Shown here: positions 11,511 to 21,546 of the stretch, in pieces
How the letters are laid out: each line of letters starts with the position of its first letter
Numbering within the stretch: position 1 is the first letter of the stretch
Origin: Diphasiastrum complanatum
Lineage: Eukaryota; Streptophyta; Lycopodiopsida; Lycopodiales; Lycopodiaceae
Length of the DNA: 64,000 nt
Direction: 5' to 3'
NCBI GenBank assembly: GCA_029204225.1
Contig: CM055111.1
Coordinates: 19,785,003-19,849,002, forward strand
Notes under the pieces: model-generated
The model's database searches: none
Seen by the model: only the letters and a program-made list of their open reading frames with translations
What the model was told of the DNA's origin: nothing
Translations under genes and position numbers: made by a program

Positions 11511-12383
11511 CTATATCCATGATAAGATCTCTTTGGTAGAGATCTCTTGCCAATGCCTTTGAAGAGTGCTCCACCAATATGCCACTATTATCATGGGCTT
11601 CCTCCATGCTTGATGATGATCTTTCCCTTGAAAGTTCCACTTGCATGATGGATGCACCATAAATAGAGAAATCTGAGGCTTCCAAGCCTCATAAGGATCA
11701 TGGAGATCAAGATCATAAGATGTGAAACAATGATGATTATCAAGATTATGCTTTCTAGCTTGACTAGTCCATATACAATGAACTATATCCATGATGGATC
11801 TAATCTTGATATCAAAGACTATCTTGATCTTTTTTAGGCTAGTTATTCTCTCAAGGATGTAAGTGTCCACTTTGGATGCTTCACTTAATCTCAAGAGGAG
11901 TTTACAATTTGCCTCAAAACATGTGAAAACATGATTTTCAAAAAAGTGAGTACCAAGCTCAATCTTGTTCTTACTAGAACAAAGAGCATACTTTTGACAA
12001 TACAATATCTTGCTTTCAAAAAGTATTGGAAACACAGCTAAGTCAATAATGACAAGAAACATGTCCATACCATAAGCATCATACAAAACTAGTATAGCTT
12101 TTCTTGAACTTTGAGATCCAAAAAATTCAATGAAGCAAGATAGCATTTCAAGCAAAGGAAGAGAAGCATATATGAATGTGTTGTAGTAGATACAACATGA
12201 AAGATGCCCCTCTTTGCCATGTAAGGTGAGCCATAAAGACTCGACCATGCATCTTGAAGATCTTCTTGAAATCATATGAAGAAGAAACTCCTCCTCACAC
12301 ATTGGCCCCATCATAACTTGAATACCTTCAAAAAGGATAACTTGTGATGCTTCTTGAGAAGCCTTGATCTCGGCCACTTCCAA
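11511..12383 (-). CDS. Unrecognised 290-codon ORF upstream of an LTR
   Basis: An open frame of 290 codons on the minus strand lies between the presumed polypurine tract of the 10.6-11.4-kb LTR and the next element. Its product would be rich in Cys, Phe and Ile. No retrotransposon motif (zinc knuckle, DSG, DDE, YVDD, RNase H) is visible. Overlapping frames are also partly open (11494-11685 minus), so coding is not certain. By position it could be the extra region some retrotransposons carry between pol and the 3' LTR. Its length in AT-rich DNA is the only argument for it being real. Confidence 0.3.
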   Translation of the reverse strand: MEVAEIKASQEASQVILFEGIQVMMGPMCEEEFLLHMISRRSSRCMVESLWLTLHGKEGHLSCCIYYNTFIYASLPLLEMLSCFIEFFGSQSSRKAILVLYDAYGMDMFLVIIDLAVFPILFESKILYCQKYALCSSKNKIELGTHFFENHVFTCFEANCKLLLRLSEASKVDTYILERITSLKKIKIVFDIKIRSIMDIVHCIWTSQARKHNLDNHHCFTSYDLDLHDPYEAWKPQISLFMVHPSCKWNFQGKDHHQAWRKPMIIVAYWWSTLQRHWQEISTKEILSWI

Positions 12384-12602
12384 GATTGAATCTCAATGAC
12401 ACAAAAGGAAGGGTGGCAATTCAGAGCTAGTCAAGAGCATCAAAGGGAAGCCAAGTGGAAAAGATAACTTAAATATGTTTTTGTAGGTGTTTAAAGACTC
12501 AAGTAAGGTCAAAGGAGCAACAAGAAAGTGTTGTTCAAGTTTACTTTACTTGTTTTATCTCATGTTTGAGCAATTTCATGTGAATGTGCTCAAGAAACAA
12601 AA

Positions 12603-13478
12603 TGTTTCTATTTACAAAGCTTTGCTAGCTTTCAGCCCTCTGCCTGAAGAAAATGTTCACGAACACGAAAGTCAAGAGACACAAAGCACGCAAGTCGCGA
12701 ACGAGAATCTTTTCTGGTCCAGCACGAGAAAGTCAGACAACATAGACAAAACCAACGACGCGACACAAAAGAACGTTTGCCCTCATGGTCCATGAAGGAC
12801 CGTGAAGGTCACACATGTACCCAGAAGTACAGATGTCTGATATGATGGCATGACGTCAGCAGATACACTCTAAATCGTGGCTAATCCGCCACTCTTGTAA
12901 TTTTCTAATTAGTTGTAGATTTAATTACTCTAATCTAAAAGGTTACACAGAGCGACTATATACTTACTAGTTGATACTTGATAGAGAGAGCATATACAGA
13001 TATATAGAGATGTATGAAGTAGTCTGATGCTAGTAAGCAATCAAGACAAAAACAGAACAGAAGTCCGCCTGCGTGCGAGACAAGTTCCTGTGATCAGGAT
13101 CCACAAATATCCACAAGTCCGCTAGTAAGCGAGACATCCGCTCGTGAGAAAACTGTATTTCTCTCATGCCAACGCACTACATGGATCTGCATGCAGTGCT
13201 TGAAGAATCAGAAAAAAATCAATAGATGATCTTGTAGCCATTGTGCACATGCAAATGTATCTGCTGTTATTCGTATGTCTGATTCTCTCATTCATTTAAT
13301 TCTGCAGTTTGTTGAAACTTTGTTGAACGCTACATTAATTTATAAACGTAGATCAGCAGTGCCTGACTACATTCTGGAGGACTGTAGGAGTGATTCAGCT
13401 AGCAGTGACCAACGATCGCATCTGAACTCCATCCGAATCACATTGAATCGTTTGCGACTCATTCAATCTCTTTCATCA
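12603..13478 (+). repeat. 5' LTR of truncated copia element
   Basis: Starts TGTTTCTATTTAC and ends CTTTCATCA, one base before the primer site. The same sequence recurs as a lone LTR at 33442-34396, which fixes both ends. It contains a block at about 13168-13208 that matches RNase H coding sequence of the related minus-strand element at 5.2 kb. Confidence 0.85.
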
Positions 13479-13479
13479 G

Positions 13480-13492
13480 TGGTATCAGAGCC
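13480..13492 (+). other. Primer binding site (tRNA-iMet)
   Basis: TGGTATCAGAGCC, the usual copia primer site complementary to the 3' end of initiator tRNA-Met, lies one base after the LTR. Confidence 0.9.
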
Positions 13493-13592
13493 TATCTATT
13501 GTCATAATTTGACATAGCCAAGAAGCTATCAGATCCAGAAGGCCAAGCATTCAGACGAACAACCATCAACAACAGAAAAGACTTCAGAAGCA

Positions 13593-15450
13593 ATGGCTTC
13601 AGTCAGCAGCATACAAAACAAGATCTGTACAATTCTTGATTCTTCAGGATCTAACTTTCTAGCCTGGAAAGTTAAAACATCACTGATACTCAAGGGCGAA
13701 GGTTTATTTCCCTAGTTGGATGGCACATAAGAGATGCTTATGACATCAGACAAAGAGCTACGCGAGTGGAGGAAGAAAAATGACAAGGCAGTAGCTTTGC
13801 TATCTTCATCCATTGAAGATAGTCTCACACTTGACCTGGCTATACTCTCCAAAGCTAAGGAGATGTGGGATGCATTGCTCACGAGATTTCAAACGAAATC
13901 AAGAAGTCAAATCATGATGCTAGAAGATCAGCTGAAAAATCTACAGTGGGATGGGAAAGACCTCACTTATTTTGTAAGGAAGATGAAGGATTTGTTTCTA
14001 TCACTACATAACTCTGGAGCAAAGAATGCAGTGTCAGCTGAGAAGCAGCTCACTTACCTGTTGAGAGCCTTACCCAGATCATTCTAGACAATGAGGACCC
14101 TGCTCGCGAAAGATCCTACCATGAACCTCGAAAAGGCGATTGTCAAGATTCGAGAGGAAGTCGAGGCGAGAGAACATCTTGATCACAAAGATGGTTCTGA
14201 CCAGGCCCTCTACGGCAACAAGGAAAAATCCAAGAAACAATTTATGCCTAAGAGGGAGTCAAATTAGAGACAGGATCATGATCAGCAAGCAAAGAGGACC
14301 GGCAAAGGCAACTGGAAGAGCAAAGGGAGGTCGAAGCAACAAGGTGGAGAAAAGAAGACTTGCGTGAGATGTAGAAGAGACAGGAACACGGTTGATACAT
14401 GATGGCTCAATCCAAAAATTGAGTGCGTCCGTGGATTGCTGGCAGATTCCGAGAAACAAATCAGCACAGAATAGACAAGAGAACAACAACAGTTCATCCT
14501 ATGTCGAGGAGCCCAAGAGCTCAAAAATGGGCGAAGAAAGATCGAATAGAAACTGTTCGACTGCGTATATCTGTGAAGACGTGTGTGCAGCGTCAACATC
14601 TAATACACATGAGGTGATCCTAGATTCAGGATCCACCTCACACTTTATGACATTAAGACGAATCATGTCTGATTTCATAAGTGCAGATCCTTCAAGTTTC
14701 ATAGTTGTTGGAGATGGATCTAAACATCAAGTGAACGATATTGGTTCACTGTGGCTCAACACCAATGGCAGAGACAGACGACTCGAAGACGTTTTGTTCA
14801 TGCCTACACTGCAGCAAGACTTGCTTTCTGTAGCAAGAATAGCAGATGCAGGAATGCGTGTGACATTTTTAGATGAAGCATGCAATGTGGTTGATGCCAG
14901 TACTAGTACTTTGATCGCTCAAGGCAGAAGAAAAGGTAATCTATATCATCTGAAGGTACGCCTACCTGCAGATCAGGTGCATCAGACTCATGATGACTCG
15001 CCATACACTCTGTGGCATAGGAGACTCTGCCACATGAACTCAATGGCACTTTACCAAGCAAGCCATCATGGAGCAATAACAGGGGTCTTGGTTGTCTCAG
15101 TCATTATAAAGAAACACTCTATAATGCCATCTGAAAAAAGTGGACCTTGAATGGATCCAAAGATGTCACGCACTCCATTCATCAAAGACTCCTACAGAAC
15201 GACCAAGATTCTGGAGTTAGTGCATTCTGACATCCGTGGGCCTTTCAATATGATCTCAGTAGGAGGTTCAAAATATTATATAAACTTCATTGATAATTAT
15301 AGTAAATTCGCTAGTGTATTTTATTCAAAATAAATCTGAAGCACTTGATAATTTCATAGAATACGTGAATTGGACTGAGAGATGTACAGACAACAAGGTT
15401 AAGCAGATCAGAACAGATCGAGGTGGCAAATACTGCCTGGCAGAAAAACT
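13593..15450 (+). pseudogene. Ty1/copia gag-protease-integrase, truncated
   Basis: Decayed 5' part of a copia polyprotein. The start MASVSSIQNK is 100 bp after the primer site. The gag part (LLTRFQTKSRSQIM, about 13880) is broken by stops near 13715, 14085 and 14265. The zinc-knuckle region is decayed. The protease active site ILDSGSTSHFM (about 14620) and the gag-pre-integrase block LWHRRLCHMN (about 15010) are readable. The integrase core begins ELVHSDIRGPF and continues to IRTDRGGKY, giving its first two acidic residues. The frame is then cut at 15450 by CACTA sequence. RT, RNase H and the 3' LTR are missing. Confidence 0.9.
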
Positions 15451-16640
15451 GTCTTTGTCGCCCACCAAGTGTTTCCATATTGATTCACCCACATTTTTTA
15501 ATATGTGCATAGGATCAAGCAAGTAATTGATCAAAAGGTTATTCCAATATGGTAAACAATGAAAGATGGATAGTCTTTTCATACCATTGATTGGCTTAGT
15601 CTCGGATTCAATCCAAAGTTTGTGCCAATCGGCCATGGACATTCTCTTTGGAGGCATTCTTGTTTCTGATCTTCCTCCAAAGCCTCTTCTATGAGCATTT
15701 CTAAATGGATGATTTTCATCATGCAAGTACTTTTGCGATGATTTTCATACACAACTTTGTTTAAATGACGTGAGTGGCGAGCATCAATATTTGGTCCACA
15801 AATGAGACACGCGTGATATCCAAAAGTTGTAAAACCTAAAAGAATCAAATCCAATTCGTGTTACCTACAGAATTCTTTTAAAGCATAAATATTGCATGCA
15901 TAAAAAATAAATATAGTCACCTGAACAATCGCCCAATCCTGGAAAGTCATGCATAGTCCACATTAACATCGCACGCAACAAAAATGTTTTGTCTTGAAGT
16001 GGACGTGAGATGTCATATGCTTGGACTCCCTTCCATAGTAGTTCTAGTTCCTCAATCAATGGTGCAAAGTAGATATCCATATTTTTTACTTTATGTTTTC
16101 CAGGAATTAGAAGTGCTAGTATGAGATGTCCTTTTTTGATGCTTAGCCAAGGTGGAATGTTATAGTTGACCAACACCACTAGCCAAGTAGACCACGTGCT
16201 TGACATTTTTCGAAAGGGGTTAACCCCGTCTGTTGCAAGTCCAAATATTATATTTCTTGTTTCACTTGCGAAACATGGATATTCTTTGTCAATGTGTTTC
16301 CATGCAGGAGAGTCTGAGGGTACTCTCATGATCTCATCCGAAGAACGATGACTAGCATGCCAATTCACAAGTTCTGCAAGAGACTTGCAACGAAACATAG
16401 AAAGAAGAAGAGATTCTACACAAGGTATGTGAGGTGATGTGGGATGGATAGAATCGATGTGAGGTGTCGTGGGATGGATAGAATCGATGTGAGGTGTCAT
16501 GAGATAGATAGAATCGATGTGTGGTGACATCGTGGAATGAATAGAATCCATAGTAGAATTTGCGTGAAGTGTTGTGGGATGGATAGAATCCATGTGAGGT
16601 GTTGTGGAATGAATAGAATCTATGTGTGGTGATATCGTGG
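15451..16640 (-). pseudogene. TNP2-like CACTA transposase, copy A, truncated
   Basis: Part of an En/Spm-type TNP2-like transposase (transposase_21 family). Exon sequence from about 16640 down to 15922 holds the conserved blocks HIDKEYPCFASETRN, FGLATDGVNPF and MWTMHDFPGLG. After an 85-bp intron, exon sequence resumes with FTTFGYHACLICGP and runs to SIWKHLVGDKDS. It is cut there at 15451 by the copia integrase. Relative to copy B (58250-59890) it lacks both the C-terminal half and, through a deletion at about 16650, the N-terminal exons. It also carries a frame disruption near 15727. Repeated HIDSIHPTTP-type peptide units lie near the N terminus. Non-functional. Confidence 0.88.
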
Positions 16641-16654
16641 GATGAATAGATTAT

Positions 16655-17640
16655 TTTGAAATTATTTTCATTTTACAATTACAAAAATGATTAGCTTAAT
16701 GTTACAAGCTAATTTATATGTGTATAAATACAGTCCTAAGTTTTAAACAAATAATTATATAGTACCTGCGATTTAGGTCGAGGCTAGGCACCAGAACTTG
16801 ATGGAGATGATGTTCCACTAAGTCTTTGCTCAGGCATTTGTGCTCTTTTTTATGATTTCATTTTGAAATAATATTGCATCTTCTTTAACTTTTGCTATCT
16901 TGTGGAGGCGTCATGCTTTAAACAATCGTAGAAAAGAAACAGAAAAGTTATATTCAACACACAATGTTGCAAATCCAAATGTTAAGTACATAATATCTAC
17001 TGTACATTTACTAAATATAGCTGTTTCTAGACATTTCCTCAATAGAAGACATTTTCGCTAATAAACGATTAAATTTTATCTGCAATTTTTTGACAAGAAT
17101 GTTAATGATATTGACAAAATACACTTGTTAAAATATACAGTTAAAATTGATATGTACACACAAATTTAACAAGATCCACGAATATCTTTATCACTATAAC
17201 ATTTAGATACCTTATCAATGTCAAGTTGCTTGAACGAATATGACATTGTCTAATTCATGAAGAAAAGAAGCAGATTCAAGCAAACTATGAAATAGAATTG
17301 TGATTTCTTTTAACTATTTAGAAAACTAAGCAGTGATTAATACATATTTGTCATTTTTATAAAATCATCAAAATTTTCAAAATCCAGAGTTTGGAAAAAT
17401 CAAGTAGCTTGAATTTGATACTTACATGTGAAACAGCTCTATTTTGGTCCCTATCACTTGACATAGCCCATTGAATAATCATAATTAACTAGCATCAAAG
17501 TTCAAATTTGATGCCTAACGTGTGGTTTTGATGTTGATCACTCGACATGGTTGATGAAGGGATTAGACTCAACTAGTTTCAAATCTACTATAAATGAGAT
17601 CTAATGACTTAGAAGATCTAGTAGAAGAGTTAGAAAATGG
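16655..17640. other. CACTA spacer, no gene
   Basis: AT-rich internal spacer shared with copy B (59890-60870). No open frame of note. It contains a stretch (about 17330-17390) similar to part of the 1248-bp unit (ACATATTTGTCATTTTTATA). Confidence 0.6.
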
Positions 17641-18150
17641 TTGCTTTCGAGCCTTTGAGAATAGCCTCCTTTGCTTAAATCTGTTTACAATGCAAGTATC
17701 ATAATAGAGCAAACACCTTCCTTAAAATGAACATCTAAACCACTATCCATTAGTTGCCCAACACCAAGCAAGCTCCTAGTAAGATTAGAAACATAGAGTA
17801 CATTTGCTATATCCAATCTTTTAGAGGATCCAAGACTTAAAGAGATCCAAGACTAGCCTCACTCTCAATCCACCATGTGTCATTGGAGTAGCTCTTGCTT
17901 GTTGGTGTAGATGCCATCAAGGATGAATCAACTTCATCCTCATAATCCTCAATGGTAAGGTTGTCTTGCTTACTCTCATCTTGTGCATTCTTCTGTTTGT
18001 CACTGGGATGCAAAGTGCCTTCCACAAAAGAAGCTCTTTTGTTTGGCTTTGTCTTTCTTCTTTCCTTTAGAGCTTAATTCTTGATCATCATCACTTTTGC
18101 CATGCTTTGGATTTTCTTCTTGGACTTCCATTATGCAATACATTTAGATT
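17640..18150 (-). pseudogene. Old copia gag-protease fragment in CACTA spacer
   Basis: On the minus strand a frame runs from a lysine-rich gag-like end through a glutamate-rich segment to NDTWWIESEASLGSL, a decayed form of the protease active site DPWWIDSGASSHM. Beyond a stop it continues with traces of the LLGxG-type block found downstream of copia proteases. The same fragment is in copy B at 60870-61380, so it entered the family before the two copies separated. Confidence 0.65.
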
Positions 18151-18159
18151 GATTGTTTT

Positions 18160-18960
18160 TTATCACTTATCAATGGAATTGACCCCTACCATGCGATATA
18201 GCTCAAATTTATTGTCTATCACTTGAGATAAGACATTGAGTGATCAAGTTAGAGTAATTTCGAGTTTACGACATTCATGTAACTTTGAATGTTGTGCTTA
18301 CATGTGAGACAACTCAATTCTGGTCCTAATTACTCATCATTGTTTTTTGAGTGATCATAATTGACCAACATCACATTGAATAGCTCAATCTTGGTGTCTA
18401 TCAATGTAAATAGCCCCATTTTGGTGTCTCTATCACTCAAGAAAGTCAAAATTTTCTACCTAACATATGATTTTGTTGCTTATCACTTGACATGGCTCTA
18501 TCAAGTGACTAGACTCAACAAGTAATATATTAAGACAACTCAAGTTCAACCCCTTGTCAAACCCCTATGACACGTGATGACTTAAATTTTATGTCTATGC
18601 GTGGTTTTGTTGCTTATCACTCGACACAGCTCATCAAGTGATCAGACTCAACCAATCCCAAGTCTAATTTACTAAGATAGCTCATATCAAATGAGATAAC
18701 TAAAATTTGATGTGTATATTTTGGAATAGCTCACTTTTGGTGCATATCACTAAAGGTTTCTCATAAAGTGACCAAATTTGAGGAATTGTGTGCTCATAAA
18801 ATAGATTAAAGTCAATTCCCATCACTTTAGATAGTTCAAATCTAATGTCCAATACAAGATCTTGGTCCTTATCACTTGACATAGAAGATCGAGTGACTGA
18901 ACTTGGTAAATCTATGATTTGGAACAATCAATTTTGGCCCCTGATAGATTGAATCTAGTC
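18160..18960. repeat. Degenerate internal repeats of CACTA spacer
   Basis: Phrases such as TTGCTTATCACTCGACA, ATCAAGTGATCAGACTCAAC and TTGGTGTCTATCA recur at intervals of roughly 100-200 bp. They are also present in the left part of the 1248-bp tandem unit. The region looks like an old, diverged array of the material from which the 1248-bp unit was built. No gene. Confidence 0.6.
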
Positions 18961-19072
18961 CTTGGGCAGGATGATTAGTTTGTTGCTTGGAAGGACAAAA
19001 GAGCAATAGTTTTATTTTAAGAAGAGATTATGGCAGCAGAGATCTAATCTAGGAGCATGAGCTCTTCAACAG

Positions 19073-19297
19073 ATGGACATTGCAAATGCTCAATTTTTTC
19101 TTGTCCCCTATCACCATCTCAAGAAAAATCCATTTTATGCTCTCAATGATCTTCTGAAATCAAATTCAACTGTAATACAATCAATTAGTCATGGCGATCC
19201 TGTTAGCATTGCTGGTAGCACCTCTGCACAAGACCACAACCAAGTATTTCACAAACAAAGATGTTTGATCCATTCCTCGATGCTAGCAATCATCTAA
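19073..19297 (+). CDS. Small ORF conserved between CACTA copies, doubtful
   Basis: A 74-codon frame starting MDIANAQFFLVPYHHLKK, repeated at 62308-62532 with one codon difference near the end. The conservation is no greater than that of the surrounding duplicated DNA, so it is not evidence of coding. No motif. Confidence 0.15.
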   Translation: MDIANAQFFLVPYHHLKKNPFYALNDLLKSNSTVIQSISHGDPVSIAGSTSAQDHNQVFHKQRCLIHSSMLAII

Positions 19298-19720
19298 CAA
19301 CGTCCGCCGAGTTATTTCCTTTCCATCCACTCAACACAAAATCCGAAAATACCCCACCACATTCCCTTGCACTCTTGTCAATTGCTCTCATCTCCATCCA
19401 TCAACAATCCCTCCTCGGATTCCACCCACAAAGATTTTAGATCTCTTCTATCCTTAATCTTCCTTCAACTGGATTTAACCGCACAGCACACAACCATGTT
19501 CCTCGAAATCTATTAGCTCATTGGTACAATACCTCATGGAAGTAAGAGTATATCTAGTGTCCCTCAGTGTATTACAAAAAAGAAGAAGGAAGATTGCACC
19601 CAGCTTAACACATGTTTTTTTATTTTTAAAAAAGATTCTGCCCCAGTAAGTTTTGACCTAAAAGGGTCGGAAAGGGTTTCTAAGGGACACATATATAAAT
19701 ATGTCTATCAATGTAAATAG

Positions 19721-20375
19721 TGTGAAAATTGTCAACATTTCCTAGCTAGTTTGAGGCCTAAATTGGCTAAAATTGTAAATAGTTTTGGTTCTGGAGTTTT
19801 GCACGTGTGAACCAAGCCACAATGTTTTTATTTACTGTATTTTTTCAGTATGATGAAGTGTCAAACTTCATACCCTTCAAAATGAGACCATTTTGATGTA
19901 TTTTGGTCATATAAGCCATTTTTAGCTATTTTTCCTATATAGGGAATATCTAGGGTCAAGTACCTTCTAGAGAGAGGAGAGAGAGTCATCTTCCACATCC
20001 ATAAATAGTAGGGAAGTCGTGGAGAACAGGTTGGAGAAACCTTTTGTATGCTTCATTGAGATCAATAGATCATTGTCATTGTTTCTTCCTCCATTGAGAG
20101 CATTGTTGTGTGTATTGTCTTCAAGCTATTGTGTATGATCTTAGGTGCTTTCCAAAAGTGGTAGGCTGATGTATTATGGACTGTATAATGCTATTTTGGG
20201 CCGCACTTGATGTTTATGGAAGTTTTCATTTGTGGTAAATGCTTTTTGATCAAGTTCTTTGCATTCTAGGTAGCATAGAATGTGTTGCCAATTCCGAGCT
20301 TATGTAGTTTGGAGTGCAAGCATTCAAGCCAATGATCTTGGAGTTTAGATCCACTTAGGATCTGTATTTTTCACA
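19721..20375 (+). repeat. 5' LTR of young copia element
   Basis: 655 bp, TGTGAAAATTG to TTTTTCACA. It holds 38 bp absent from the 3' LTR. That segment lies between two CATTGAG copies, so the 3' LTR most likely lost it by slippage. The region TTCCTATATAGGGAATATC could hold the promoter, with TATATAG as a TATA-like box at about 19936. Confidence 0.97.
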
Positions 20376-20387
20376 TGGTATCAGAGC
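20376..20387 (+). other. Primer binding site (tRNA-iMet)
   Basis: TGGTATCAGAGC immediately after the LTR, the standard copia primer site. Confidence 0.95.
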
Positions 20388-21546
20388 TAGTTGGCTTCTA
20401 TTTATAGTAAGTATTTCATTTTTGGTGATATTTGGATGTTTGATCAAGTTCTAGCATGATTTTGCATTGCTTTGTTGATCAAATCTTACTAACCTTTGTT
20501 TTGTGAGTTGAACTTGTGGATCAAAAGCATATTTCAGGTCTATTGAAGATCAGAGGCTGAAAAGAAACTATTTTGGATCAGATCATAAATCTAATCATTT
20601 GTGATTGTGAGGCTTGTGCATATTCAATACTAACAATGTTCTTTTCAATCCTATTGTTGACAATCTCCATTCTTGGATGAACACTCTCCTTAAGTGGATG
20701 AAACTTCTCCTTAAGTGGATGACAAATGCTCTTTTGAGTGAGTTGTAATTCTCCTAAAGACTGAGCAAAGCTCCCATTTGGATGAAAGATCCCCTTTTTT
20801 GGGTGAACATATTGTAAGCTCCATCGTGAAGAGCATATTGTAAAGATTGTCATCAATTTTGGCATAAATTTTGGTGTACTTTGTTGAGCATGTAAGTAAC
20901 TCTCCTTATGTAATTTGATTGGAGCATTTGCTGGAAGGTGTTAACCATTATGCAAGTGTGTTTTCAGGTTCTTAACAGGTTGAGGAACATTCTCATGTGA
21001 AGTGATCTTAGATCTACATCTAAACACCAAGATTTGACAAGATAGTGAAGCTAGTCTTGTGATTCACTAAGTGTGCTCATTCATTCACCTCTAAATCTTG
21101 TATTTATCACTTGCTGGAGTTTATAAACTTTTAGAAGTGTGGTTTACATGTGGTTTTACAGGTTGAATCAATATCTTAGTGTGTTGATCATATGTTGATC
21201 AAGTTTGTTCATTACTAGGTAATCTTGGCATCCTAGTTTTGGGTATTTTCTAAGAATGCAAGTAACTCTTCACACCATAACTTGATTTGGTCACTTGCTG
21301 GAAAGTTTGAGAGCTTAAGCAAGAGTGTGTTCAGGTTGGTTTGATTTTGTAATCCATTCTTAGTGTGTGCAAAGTGTTGCATGTGTTTCAATCTTCCTTT
21401 CTATGCTTGGAAACCATCTAGGTTCAAGATAGAAGTGTTTTAGGGTCCTAAATCTTCATAGATCTCTTTATCTATCATTTGTTGAGAGAAAAGTGAGTGC
21501 TAAGTGCTTTAGGACAGAACCTAAAAGTTGAAGAAACATTAGAATC
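20388..21546 (+). other. Copia untranslated leader with internal repeats
   Basis: About 1.16 kb from primer site to gag start, long for a copia leader. It holds imperfect repeats: two short units containing CTCCTTAAGTGGATGA near 20690-20720, and three segments with the phrase ACTTGCTGGA or TTTGCTGGA followed by AAGTGTG-like and CAGGTT sequence (near 20930, 21110 and 21300). Short open frames here are not supported as genes. Confidence 0.7.

Larger units (their letters stand above)
15451..19720. repeat. Segmental duplicate, left copy (CACTA A)
   Basis: This interval aligns base for base, in the same orientation, with 58250-62970. Visible differences are scattered substitutions, a 435-bp gap near 16650, and a 28-bp extra segment near 62650 in the other copy. 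Both copies belong to one CACTA family rather than to a local tandem duplication, since their flanks differ. Confidence 0.9.

Noticed and set aside
16166-16351. 61-codon plus-strand frames here and at 58965
   Set aside because: Antisense of the TNP2-like transposase exon in both copies.
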